Part shown: one piece after another, positions 17,716 to 24,523 of the stretch
Position numbering within the stretch: the first letter of the stretch is position 1
Layout of the letters: every line of letters begins with the position of its first letter
Origin: JBBIMS01 sp964531645
Lineage (GTDB): Bacteria; Acidobacteriota; Aminicenantia; JBFLYD01; JBBIMS01
Direction: 5' to 3'
DNA length: 64,000 nt
Assembly: GCA_964531645.1 (NCBI GenBank)
Contig: CAZHEF010000009.1
Coordinates: 1-64,000 of the forward strand
Translations under genes and position numbers: made by a program
The notes under the pieces: model-generated
The model's database searches: none
What the model was told of the DNA's origin: nothing
What the model saw: the letters and a program-made list of their open reading frames with translations, nothing else

Positions 17716-18343
17716 TTTATTATTTCTATTTATTTTCTCCCAGAGAGTCTTTCTGGATAAGATTGTGGCAACAGTCGACTCAGACATTATAACTTTCAGA
17801 GAATTGAAAGCTTCCTATCTTCTTCACATCTGCTCAAAAAGTGAAAAAACAAATGAAGGGGTCATGGATTGTCTTAATGAACTAATAGATTCCTCTGTTA
17901 TTCAGAAGGAGATAACTGAAAGAGAGGAGATTGGAGAAGAAGATTATGTAGAGGAGGAGGAAAGGATAATTTCTGAGCTTGGAGGACTTGACAGAGTTCT
18001 TGAAATTTTGAATGATCTTGACATGAGCTGGGATGAGCTCAGAGAGATTCTTTCAAGAAAAATCAGATCAAAAAGACTCGTTGAAAATCTTTTCTATTCA
18101 AGAGTTTCAGTGAGTATTGAAGAAATTGAAGAATATTACAAAAAAAGATATCTTCCTCTTGCGGAAAGACTTGAAATACCTGCCCGCTCCCTCATTGAAA
18201 TGACACCATTAATTGAAAAAGAAATAGCAAAGGATAAAACAAAGGATATACTAAATGAATGGATGAAAGAAAGAAAAACCCTTCACGAAATCAATATCCT
18301 CCTTAACCCCATCGACATAAAAAACATCCTGATTGGTATTTGA
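17705..18343 (+). CDS. SurA-like periplasmic chaperone without a prolyl isomerase domain
   Basis: A short N-terminal hydrophobic stretch is followed by LDKIVATVDSDIITFRELKASY, which matches the opening of SurA/PpiD N-terminal domains (usually DKIVAVVN..ITLSEL). Helical segments with a SurA_N-like layout follow up to ~residue 150. No parvulin prolyl isomerase domain is present; the protein ends at ~212 residues. Position directly after the Omp85 gene (overlap ~11 nt) suggests a role in guiding outer-membrane proteins. ATG 17705 is used; a TTG two codons earlier is also in frame. The N-terminal hydrophobic segment may be cleaved or act as an anchor. Confidence 0.66.
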   Translation: MSFSLLFLFIFSQRVFLDKIVATVDSDIITFRELKASYLLHICSKSEKTNEGVMDCLNELIDSSVIQKEITEREEIGEEDYVEEEERIISELGGLDRVLEILNDLDMSWDELREILSRKIRSKRLVENLFYSRVSVSIEEIEEYYKKRYLPLAERLEIPARSLIEMTPLIEKEIAKDKTKDILNEWMKERKTLHEINILLNPIDIKNILIGI

Positions 18344-18386
18344 ACAAAATTACTTCCTGTAGCTCATTTATTTGAAGGGCTTGAAA

Positions 18387-18415
18387 TTGATTTTTCATAC
18401 TGCAATTTTTATAAT
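18387..18415 (+). promoter_or_regulatory. Promoter with near-leaderless spacing before the gene at 18425
   Basis: TTGATT (18387-18392), 17 nt, TATAAT (18410-18415), then 9 nt to ATG 18425. The predicted transcription start lies 1-3 nt before the ATG. The intervening GGAGATGGA would be mostly untranscribed, so it is unlikely to act as a Shine-Dalgarno. Confidence 0.65.
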
Positions 18416-18424
18416 GGAGATGGA

Positions 18425-20191
18425 ATGGATAAGATTTTGACTTATTTTGAAAGAAGCGGTGAAATAACTGAAGAGATAAGGAACTCTTTAACCTTCTTTC
18501 ATACCGAGGAACAGATTCCTTTAATAAGGGAACTTCTAAGCCTGAGGGAGGATGAGAAGATAACAATTATTTTCAAAATCCTGTATGAAAGCCAGGATTA
18601 TCCCCATATTGGGATAGTTGGTGTTGCTGCTCCTGATTGGCCAGGGCTTTCCCAGTCAGCCATAGGGACTGTACACGAAAAGGGGTGGAATCTTTTCAGA
18701 CTAAACGGTTATTCCCTCACTTGCAAGAGTGAAAAAGTAGGTGTTATAATTATTGCTGTTCTTCTTGAAAATAAAGAGGAGGAGGAGAGATTTTTATCTC
18801 AGAAAGATGAGATAATTTCCAATATTAAAAGGGTTTCAACGGAAGTTTCATCAAAAACATCCCTTCTTTCCGAGGAGGCTCGAAAACTAAGAATTTACAG
18901 CCAGGTGGTTGAGGAGATCGAAAGGATTTACAAGGAAGATGACATTGAGAATATTGTTGGAGGGAATGGTGAGGCTGTGAAATTTTTTGTTGCAAGGTCA
19001 AGGGAGTATATTGAGGAAAGAAAGGTTGAAGATATAGCAAGGATAATAATAAACAATTACAGATTAGTAAAGGGAGTGAGAGAGAAGAAGGAGCCACAGG
19101 TTATTATTGAAAATCTCTGGACTAAGAAGGGAGATTTTACGGGAATCACAATTGCATGGTATGCAAGGGATATTTTTCTTGAGGATTGCCTTAGAGCCCT
19201 TGATATTTCTGTCCCTGGATACATAATAAAGCATCACAAGGAGTTTACAACCCCAGCCAATATAACAGTGATAAGGATTGAAATTGTTGATGAGGATGGG
19301 AATCCTTACAAGCAGGAAGAAATTGATGTTATAAAAAGAAATCTCATATCAACAATTTCAAAAAGGAGACTGAGGACTCAGGAGTTTCAGATAAAGATCG
19401 GTGGGTTTGAGCATTATGCTCGAGCAATAATTCCTTTTCTCATGAAGGAGGCAAAAGAAACAAAGAAATCTCAGGTTTTTCTCAGTGTTGTGAATGCTTC
19501 GGAGTTCAGGATCGATTTCAAAATTATACTTGCCATTTACTGCCCTCAGAAGGACTCTTACGGATACAGATGTATCCCCTACCTTGAGTCTATCGGAGGT
19601 CTCAAAGTGTATGCAGCAAATCCTCCAAAGCAGTATGGAGATGTTCAGGTGGGGACATTCGACATGAGTGTTGACTTTATGCAATTTGCAAGTGTTGATG
19701 AACTCTATAAAAGAATAAAGAAGGGATTGAAGGATGCAATTGGTGATTATAGAGATTTTGATGAAGGAATGAGGGAAATTGACTCAATAAAATTCCATGA
19801 GGTAAGAAGACTAATTCCAGGAATAGAAGAAAGGGAGTTGAGGGAGATTTACTTCAACATAGAGGATTTCTATAGAATGAATTCACCTGCTGAAGAAATC
19901 GCAGAACTTGTGAAATTTATATACGAAATCCTCCACAGAGAAGAAGAGTTTTTAGTTGAAAGCAGGGCTATTCCTGTTGGAAAAACTTATCTTTCAGTTT
20001 TAGGTGTGATCTCTGACCCCTCATGGAAACCAATTGAGAAAATTTTCAATCTTTTTAAGGATTACGCAATCTCTTTGATAAGATTTGAGAAAAAGGGTAA
20101 AGTAAAAATTGTTGTTGAGATAGAAAAGGACGGTTTGCCTCTTGGGAAGGACGAACTTAAAAAACTGGAAGAAGATTTAAAAAATTTATAA
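18425..20191 (+). CDS. Unrecognised cytoplasmic protein with ACT-like segments
   Basis: I do not recognise this 588-residue protein as a named family. Three stretches look like ACT-type small-molecule-binding folds. Residues ~60-120 contain IGIVGVAAPDWPGLSQSAIGTVHEKGWN. Residues ~237-300 contain ITIAWYARDIFLEDCLRAL and then TPANITVIRIEIVDEDGNPY. The last ~80 residues contain YLSVLGVISDPSWKPIEKIFNLFKDY. The middle is helical and charged, with no catalytic motif I can name. There is no signal peptide or membrane segment. Repeated ACT-like folds with DWPG and D-P-W patterns recall N-terminal regions of large NAD-glutamate dehydrogenases and GlnD-type sensors, but no catalytic domain is attached. 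It has its own promoter and is followed 14 nt later by a TIGR04076-like gene. An amino-acid-responsive regulator is a guess. Confidence 0.6.
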   Translation: MDKILTYFERSGEITEEIRNSLTFFHTEEQIPLIRELLSLREDEKITIIFKILYESQDYPHIGIVGVAAPDWPGLSQSAIGTVHEKGWNLFRLNGYSLTCKSEKVGVIIIAVLLENKEEEERFLSQKDEIISNIKRVSTEVSSKTSLLSEEARKLRIYSQVVEEIERIYKEDDIENIVGGNGEAVKFFVARSREYIEERKVEDIARIIINNYRLVKGVREKKEPQVIIENLWTKKGDFTGITIAWYARDIFLEDCLRALDISVPGYIIKHHKEFTTPANITVIRIEIVDEDGNPYKQEEIDVIKRNLISTISKRRLRTQEFQIKIGGFEHYARAIIPFLMKEAKETKKSQVFLSVVNASEFRIDFKIILAIYCPQKDSYGYRCIPYLESIGGLKVYAANPPKQYGDVQVGTFDMSVDFMQFASVDELYKRIKKGLKDAIGDYRDFDEGMREIDSIKFHEVRRLIPGIEERELREIYFNIEDFYRMNSPAEEIAELVKFIYEILHREEEFLVESRAIPVGKTYLSVLGVISDPSWKPIEKIFNLFKDYAISLIRFEKKGKVKIVVEIEKDGLPLGKDELKKLEEDLKNL

Positions 20192-20205
20192 AAATAGGAG
20201 GGAAA

Positions 20206-20475
20206 ATGAAAGATCTGGTAATCAGAGTAAAGAAGATCAAAGAGAGATGTGGGGCAAATTTGAAAGTTGGAGATGTATTTTATATAAGAGGATACGGGAA
20301 AGTAGAGATTCCCCATGGGAAATTTACCTGTATATATGCTCTAAATGCCCTTATGCCTTTTTTAACTGCAAAGCAGAGAGAGGAAGAATTACCTCAGGAT
20401 GACTGGATTGCTGAGACAAAGGAACTTGGATGTCCTGACCCCAGAGGCGTTCTCTTTGAAATAGAAACTCTTTGA
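20206..20475 (+). CDS. TIGR04076 family protein
   Basis: This is an 89-residue protein whose layout fits the small TIGR04076 family: an initial VKKIKERCGANLKVGDVFYI strand-Cys-strand element, a central Cys in FTCIYALNALMPFL, a DDWIAETKE segment and the closing CPDPRGVLFEIE. The biochemical function of the family is not established; the conserved Cys residues suggest metal or cofactor binding. The start ATG follows a clear AGGAGG at a normal distance. It lies 14 nt downstream of the ACT-like gene and is probably co-transcribed with it. It is the last gene of the rightward cluster; the next gene converges on it after a 180-nt AT-rich spacer. Confidence 0.78.
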   Translation: MKDLVIRVKKIKERCGANLKVGDVFYIRGYGKVEIPHGKFTCIYALNALMPFLTAKQREEELPQDDWIAETKELGCPDPRGVLFEIETL

Positions 20476-20653
20476 TAGGGGCGAGAAAGGCAAGACTTGA
20501 AGGAAAAGAAACCAAATGGTCAGATGGCTGAATAGCTAAATTAGTGATTAACTTTTTCTTTATTTTGGTGCCTTTATTCCTTTTTTAATTTGCATTTTGA
20601 CTTTTGAATTGATTGTTTACTTCACTTATATTGATTTTAGAAAAGCTAAACTT

Positions 20654-22138
20654 TTAATCTCCATTTTTCATTATACGAAAATACGGGATTGTAATTTTAT
20701 CGGATATAACCCTTTTTTTAACTTTAAATTTTTGAGATAGTCCCAAGGCGATTCCTTCATCAAAACAGACAATTTTCATACCCCTTTCCAATTTGAAACC
20801 TTTTAAATAGATCTCCTTTCCCAAAAGATAATCTTCTATTATTTTCTCCCTCTGATAAAAATTCTCTCCTATGACAAAATTTTTATTTTTAATATAATCA
20901 AGACCGAATACACCATAGGAGAGAGCCATGTCCTGGTCATAATTGATATAGTCTGGGATAAAAATTGTTTCTCTTTTGAAGTTTGAAAAGACTATTTTAA
21001 TCCACTCTCCCCAGTAGCTTTCTTTTATTTTCAATTCTTTATAATTTTCTATAAAAAGAAGAAAAGGTATTAGAGAAAATACAAATATCATTAATGTCCA
21101 TAAGAATTTTGAAGCTTTTAAATTCAGGAGAAAATTCATTCCGCAACCAGTGAATATTGCCATAAATAAATATACAGGGATGTAATTTACTTCAAAATCT
21201 ATTATTGAATATGATGCTGAGAAAAAAAGAAATAGGAGAGAAGATAGAAGAAGTAAAATCAATACTTTGAAATTTTTAAAAAGAGCAAAAATACCTGAAG
21301 CTAAGATTATAAGGGATGAGAATGTAAGATTTGACGGGATGCTGGAGAAAAATTTGGATAGACCAGAAAAAATAGAGTTAAGAGTCATCGGGTTAAGGCT
21401 CCTCTTCCATACACCACCAGAGACGAAATATGTGAAATCTCTAATATTTTGTATAGGAAACTCTGAATAAATTGATCTGTTAGATCTCCATACTAAAAAC
21501 AAATAAAGGCTGGACAAAATCAAAAGGGAAATGGCTGAGAATAAAATTGTTCTTTTTCCAAATAATGATTTCGGACTGATAAGGAGAATAAAGATAAAAA
21601 TTGAAGGAAAGAAAAATAGAATTGTGATGTGGTTTGAAAGACTAAAAATGGAAAAGAAAAGAGAGAGGGAAAGGAATATTTCGTATCTTTTATCTTTCCA
21701 GAGCATTAAAAAATAAATGATTAAAATAATAAAAAATGAATTGATGGTGTATACCTCGGCTTCTGTTGCCTGAGACCAGAATATTTTTCCTAAGGCAAAG
21801 ATTGATGTTACAATCAATGAAGAAAAAATATTTGCTCCTATTTGCCTCATAACTTTGAAAAGAAAGAAAAGAGTTAAAATGGCAAAAAAAATTGATATAA
21901 GATTTACCCTTGTAAATAGAGGGAGTGGAAAGAAAATCTTCGAAAATATTGCTGAAAGTAGAATAAATAGAGGGTATCCTGGGGGATGAGGGGTTCCTAA
22001 GATTTTGCCGATGAATTGCCATTTCATTGAATCTCCTGCATTCACTCTTCCGCCAGGACCCGGGAAAAGGGTGAGAAGATAAATAATGAGAATTAAAAAG
22101 AGAAAAAAGAAAGTGATTAGATTCTCTCTAAATTTCAA
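20654..22138 (-). CDS. DUF2723-type multi-spanning membrane protein, possible glycosyltransferase
   Basis: The protein has 494 residues with about ten to twelve membrane helices. Just after the first helix comes FPGPGGRVNAGDSMKWQFIGKILGTPHPPGYPLFILLSAIFS. This GDS..W...LG..HPPGYP pattern is the hallmark of DUF2723 proteins, related to the GT-C (protein O-mannosyltransferase-like) fold; the Asp in the first periplasmic loop is the likely catalytic base in that fold. The C-terminal ~120 residues are soluble and probably periplasmic. A role in transferring sugars from a lipid carrier at the membrane is inferred from the fold, not shown. It follows the small barrel gene by 6 nt in the same direction, so the two are likely one unit. 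Confidence 0.78.
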   Translation of the reverse strand: MKFRENLITFFFLFLILIIYLLTLFPGPGGRVNAGDSMKWQFIGKILGTPHPPGYPLFILLSAIFSKIFFPLPLFTRVNLISIFFAILTLFFLFKVMRQIGANIFSSLIVTSIFALGKIFWSQATEAEVYTINSFFIILIIYFLMLWKDKRYEIFLSLSLFFSIFSLSNHITILFFFPSIFIFILLISPKSLFGKRTILFSAISLLILSSLYLFLVWRSNRSIYSEFPIQNIRDFTYFVSGGVWKRSLNPMTLNSIFSGLSKFFSSIPSNLTFSSLIILASGIFALFKNFKVLILLLLSSLLFLFFSASYSIIDFEVNYIPVYLFMAIFTGCGMNFLLNLKASKFLWTLMIFVFSLIPFLLFIENYKELKIKESYWGEWIKIVFSNFKRETIFIPDYINYDQDMALSYGVFGLDYIKNKNFVIGENFYQREKIIEDYLLGKEIYLKGFKLERGMKIVCFDEGIALGLSQKFKVKKRVISDKITIPYFRIMKNGD

Positions 22139-22144
22139 AGTGAT

Positions 22145-22840
22145 TTAATAGTAAAAGTTTAAACCCATAGAAATATAATTCCCTGAAAACTTGTATTGGG
22201 CGGATTCGGAATATCTTGAATAGAAAAGGAAAAGATAAAATGGCTCCTTAGGTGAATAGATAAAGCCTATGGAAGCTGAATAAGCATTAACATCTTCAGA
22301 ATTTATGGAAAAATAAAAATTGGAATTGAAATCGATATTCTTCTTTAACTTTACTTTTAAAGTACCTTTTAGAAGATAGAGAAAAATGTCCCTAATATCC
22401 TCGTCGGGATACCAGAGAATAGAACTCTCCTTGAGAAGGTAAAAACCGATTTCAGTTTTTAGCCACCTGAGTAAAGGTTTTGAAAATCCACAATCAAGGG
22501 CAAACGCTTTGTAAGAATCAGTTCCAGTAAGAAATGATAAAGCAGAGTAAAGCTCTGTGTTAGGATTCTGAAAATAATAAACAAGAGAGAAGTTGGAAAT
22601 ATTTGCATTCCTTTTCTTCTCTGTTTCTTCAATTAAATAGTTGAAGCTAATATTGTGGTTGTAATATTTAATAAGAAATGAAGAGTTTTGAGAAACAGGG
22701 TATCTCAATCCAAGCCATGGAGTTAAGAGGAAAAGTTTGTTTGAGCCTCCCGTAGATTCAATTCCGAACTGAGGGTAAATAGCGGAAAAAGAAAGGTTTG
22801 AGAATAAGATAAGAAAAACGGTAATCTTTAATATTTTCAT
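22145..22840 (-). CDS. Small outer-membrane beta-barrel-like protein of unknown role
   Basis: A signal peptide of ~19 residues (MKILKITVFLILFSNLSFS) is followed by ~210 residues of alternating polar and hydrophobic strands rich in Tyr, Phe and Ser. The chain ends in an aromatic strand (SMGLNFYY). These are the usual marks of an outer-membrane barrel of roughly eight to ten strands. No specific family is recognised. The start is ATG 22840, supported by GAGGGAG about 5 nt upstream; a further ATG five codons earlier is also in frame. On the minus strand a possible TTGACA lies at 22895-22890, with only a weak -10 after it. The DUF2723-type gene follows directly. Confidence 0.7.
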   Translation of the reverse strand: MKILKITVFLILFSNLSFSAIYPQFGIESTGGSNKLFLLTPWLGLRYPVSQNSSFLIKYYNHNISFNYLIEETEKKRNANISNFSLVYYFQNPNTELYSALSFLTGTDSYKAFALDCGFSKPLLRWLKTEIGFYLLKESSILWYPDEDIRDIFLYLLKGTLKVKLKKNIDFNSNFYFSINSEDVNAYSASIGFIYSPKEPFYLFLFYSRYSESAQYKFSGNYISMGLNFYY

Positions 22841-22972
22841 AGCTCCCTCACTCATGTTTTAGCTATTATTTTTAATCTTTTTATTTCAAATGTCAAGAAA
22901 AATAGAATTTCACTATTTGCTTCGTAGTTTCAGTAAATAATTCTGTTGTTTATTTTCAACTTCTGGGAAAAC

Positions 22973-24043
22973 TTAACTATTATCATGTTGTTTATATTCT
23001 CTATAACATCCTAAAAATCTAAAGAGCTCGGTTTTTTTCTTTAAAATTTTCAGTGCAGACATGACCTTTTTATCTTTTATAGAACCTGAAAAATCCACAA
23101 AAAATATATATTCCCCTTTCTCTTTTCTGTTGGGACGGGATTCGATTCTTGAGAGGTTTATACCATTTTCAGAAAATATTTTAAGAATATTGTACAAGGC
23201 TCCAACCCTATCGGGGATACAAAAAACTATTGAACATTTTCCTCCACCCTCATTAATTTTATTTCTTGAAATAATTAGAAATCTTGTCAAATTAATTTCT
23301 TCATCCTGAATTTTCTCCTTTATTACCTTAAGGCCGTACTGTTTACATGAAATGTTTGCAATTATAGCAACTCCAGGTTGTCTTGTTTGAGAAAGCCATT
23401 TTGCTGCACCCGCAGTGTCGTAAAATGGTTTTGGTTCAAGATTGTTTTGGGAAAGAAAATTTCTGCATTGTGCAAGAGCTTGGGGGTGTGAGTAAACAAA
23501 TCTTATTTCTTTAAAATATGTCTCGGGCAAAGTCAGAAGGGAATGGTCTATCTGAAGTTTGACCTCTCCGACAATGAAAAGATCAGTTTTTATTAAAAGG
23601 TCATTTGTTTCTCCTATCGAACCTTCAGATGTGTTTTCAACAGGTAAAATTCCATATTCAAAATATCCTTCTTCAACACCCTCAACCACATCTTTAAATT
23701 CTCTGCAGGGGATGGTTATTAAATCAGGATTAAAGATTTTTGCAGCCACTTCACTGTTTGCCCCATGCTCTCCCTGAAATCCAATTAAGAGCAGTCTTTT
23801 CAATTGAAGATTCCTGCTTTCAGATATTATTTTTTCGAAAAGTTTGATTCTAAATTTTCTGGCAACTAAAGGACTTGTCGGTGTATTCAAAATATTCTCA
23901 TAAACTTTTTTCTCCCTTTCTTCATCGTAAATTGAAGATTTTTGCTTGCCTGCGATGAGCCCAAGCTCGAACCTTTCTTCTAAAAGTTTTAAGATTTCAA
24001 AATCTATAAGGTCAATCCTTTCTCGAATTTTTTCCAATTTCAT
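22973..24043 (-). CDS. pheA: Bifunctional chorismate mutase / prephenate dehydratase with ACT domain
   Basis: The protein converts chorismate to prephenate and then to phenylpyruvate, the phenylalanine branch. Residues ~1-90 form an AroQ-type chorismate mutase (IRERIDLIDFEILKLLEERFELGL). Residues ~95-270 form the dehydratase (GFQGEHGANSE, LPVENTSEGSIGE, and NLTRFLIIS with the TRF catalytic motif). Residues ~272-350 form an ACT domain with GALYNILKIF and SRIESRP, matching the GAL(V) and ESRP motifs used for Phe feedback. Length (356) is normal. It is transcribed away from the trp-aro operon. AAAGGAGG (24056-24049) is an ideal Shine-Dalgarno 5 nt before the ATG. The 120-nt leader upstream encodes a Phe-rich peptide, so expression is probably controlled by phenylalanine supply. 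Confidence 0.97.
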   Translation of the reverse strand: MKLEKIRERIDLIDFEILKLLEERFELGLIAGKQKSSIYDEEREKKVYENILNTPTSPLVARKFRIKLFEKIISESRNLQLKRLLLIGFQGEHGANSEVAAKIFNPDLITIPCREFKDVVEGVEEGYFEYGILPVENTSEGSIGETNDLLIKTDLFIVGEVKLQIDHSLLTLPETYFKEIRFVYSHPQALAQCRNFLSQNNLEPKPFYDTAGAAKWLSQTRQPGVAIIANISCKQYGLKVIKEKIQDEEINLTRFLIISRNKINEGGGKCSIVFCIPDRVGALYNILKIFSENGINLSRIESRPNRKEKGEYIFFVDFSGSIKDKKVMSALKILKKKTELFRFLGCYREYKQHDNS

Positions 24044-24098
24044 AAAGACCTCCTTTGGAAGTTATTTTTAAAGGAATGTTTTTAAAGGTGGGCTCTTT
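24044..24098 (-). promoter_or_regulatory. Possible Shine-Dalgarno-sequestering hairpin of pheA
   Basis: In the leader RNA, CCACCTTT (24091-24084) can pair with the Shine-Dalgarno AAAGGAGG (24056-24049), with one A-A mismatch. AAAGA (24098-24094) can pair with TCTTT (24048-24044), extending the stem to the start codon. AAAGA also belongs to the 3' arm of the upstream hairpin, so the two structures compete. This suggests translational attenuation. The pairing is seen; the regulatory sense is inference. Confidence 0.42.
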
Positions 24099-24123
24099 CA
24101 GGCGGTTTCCACCGCCTGAAAGA
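24094..24123 (-). promoter_or_regulatory. Leader hairpin overlapping the end of the Phe leader peptide
   Basis: A 13-bp perfect inverted repeat (24094-24106 with 24111-24123) encloses a 4-nt loop, GGAA in the RNA. Its 5' arm contains the last two Phe codons and its 3' arm the leader stop codon. No T-run follows, so it is not itself an intrinsic terminator. Confidence 0.75.
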
Positions 24124-24160
24124 ATTTAAAGAAAATATTAAATCTTTCTTTTTTAATCAT
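24098..24160 (-). CDS. pheL: Phe-rich leader peptide of pheA (20 residues)
   Basis: ATG at 24160-24158 opens a 20-codon frame ending at TGA (24100-24098), 54 nt before pheA. It reads MIKKERFNIFFKFFQAVETA, with five Phe codons (positions 7, 10, 11, 13, 14). This composition mirrors the E. coli pheL leader peptide, and it stands in front of a Phe biosynthetic gene. The last Phe codons and the stop lie in the two arms of a 13-bp hairpin, so a ribosome slowed by lack of charged tRNA-Phe would alter that structure. A promoter ending ~12 nt before the ATG supports transcription from here. Being so short, it is missed by ordinary gene calling. The symbol is by analogy of role. Confidence 0.8.
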   Translation of the reverse strand: MIKKERFNIFFKFFQAVETA

Positions 24161-24172
24161 CTTTTCAATTTA

Positions 24173-24200
24173 ATTATACAGTAAATTTTGATTATTCCAA
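24173..24200 (-). promoter_or_regulatory. pheA leader promoter
   Basis: On the minus strand TTGGAA (24200-24195), a 16-nt spacer and a consensus TATAAT (24178-24173) preceded by TG (extended -10). The leader ATG is 12 nt beyond the -10, predicting a very short 5' untranslated stretch of about 5 nt. Confidence 0.68.
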
Positions 24201-24314
24201 AATTAGCTTCAACTATTATGATTGCTTCACGCTACAAGCTTAAAGCTACACGCTTCCTCCTTTCTTTTGCTCTGCTGTTTAACGGTAGCTTCCAGCTAAA
24301 AGTAAGGGAAGGTC
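24201..24314. other. Spacer between the divergent pheA and trp-aro promoters
   Basis: This is a 114-bp interval between the two outward-facing -35 boxes. It is less AT-rich than nearby spacers and contains several imperfect copies of a GCTTC/GCTACA/AGCTT-like unit on both strands (around 24205-24262 and again at 24285-24298). I see no gene in it. It could hold an operator shared by both promoters; nothing identifies the protein. Confidence 0.35.
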
Positions 24315-24342
24315 TTGACATAATATTTTTTTTGTATATAAT
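24315..24342 (+). promoter_or_regulatory. Consensus promoter of the trp-aro supraoperon
   Basis: TTGACA (24315-24320), 16 nt of mostly T, then TATAAT (24337-24342). Both hexamers are perfect sigma-70 consensus. The next nine bases are all pyrimidines, and the first purine is the A of the leader-peptide ATG at 24352. The transcript is therefore predicted to begin on the start codon itself. Confidence 0.88.
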
Positions 24343-24351
24343 TTTTTTCTT

Positions 24352-24432
24352 ATGTCTGAATTGCTTAAGGGAACTCAATTTATAAGGACCCACTACTTTT
24401 GGTACTGGTTTACCAAGAGGGTGGGTCTCTGA
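24352..24432 (+). CDS. Aromatic leader peptide of the trp-aro supraoperon (26 residues)
   Basis: ATG 24352 opens a 26-codon frame ending at TGA 24430-24432. Residues 15-20 are six consecutive aromatic codons, Y-F-W-Y-W-F (TAC TTT TGG TAC TGG TTT, 24394-24411); one further Phe is at position 10. The peptide begins MSELLKGTQF and ends TKRVGL. It sits in the attenuator exactly as trpL does in E. coli. The aromatic codons lie just past arm 1 of the first hairpin, and the stop codon falls at the end of arm 2. Because it contains codons for Trp, Tyr and Phe, and the operon makes all three, it probably senses each. The predicted mRNA start coincides with the ATG, so translation would be leaderless. 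Confidence 0.9.
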   Translation: MSELLKGTQFIRTHYFWYWFTKRVGL

Positions 24433-24510
24433 GGTTTCTTTAAGCCCAAACCCTCTCCGATAAAGGAAATCCTAAGACCCACCAATTAAAAATTGGTGGG
24501 TCTTTTTATT
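24386..24510 (+). promoter_or_regulatory. Transcription attenuator with competing hairpins (aromatic amino acids)
   Basis: Four segments are visible. Segment 1 is GGACCCAC (24386-24393). Segment 2 is GGTGGGTCT (24420-24428). Segment 3 is AGACCCACC (24475-24483). Segment 4 is GGTGGGTCT (24495-24503). 1:2 pair over 8 bp (one G-T wobble) and are extended by an inner 9-bp stem, 24396-24404 with 24411-24419. 2:3 pair perfectly over 9 bp (antiterminator). 3:4 form the terminator. A ribosome stalled on codons 15-20 would cover segment 1 and free segment 2 to pair with 3, allowing read-through. One that reaches the stop codon would cover segment 2 and allow termination. The structure is seen; the mechanism is inferred from enterobacterial attenuators. 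Confidence 0.9.
24474..24510 (+). terminator. Attenuator terminator before trpE
   Basis: A 14-bp perfect stem (24474-24487 with 24491-24504) with an AAA loop is followed by a T-rich run (TTTATTTTTT). It lies 5 to 20 nt before the trpE Shine-Dalgarno, so termination here would prevent expression of the whole operon. Confidence 0.92.
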
Positions 24511-24523
24511 TTTTGGAGGAGTT

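Noticed and set aside
24094..24123. Intrinsic terminator before pheA
   Set aside because: The hairpin is strong but is followed by GAGCCC rather than a T-run.
24386..24510. T-box riboswitch before trpE (GGGTGG-like sequence)
   Set aside because: The sequence is explained by segments 2-4 of a peptide attenuator; no stem I specifier loop or full T-box motif is seen, and the aromatic leader peptide accounts for control.
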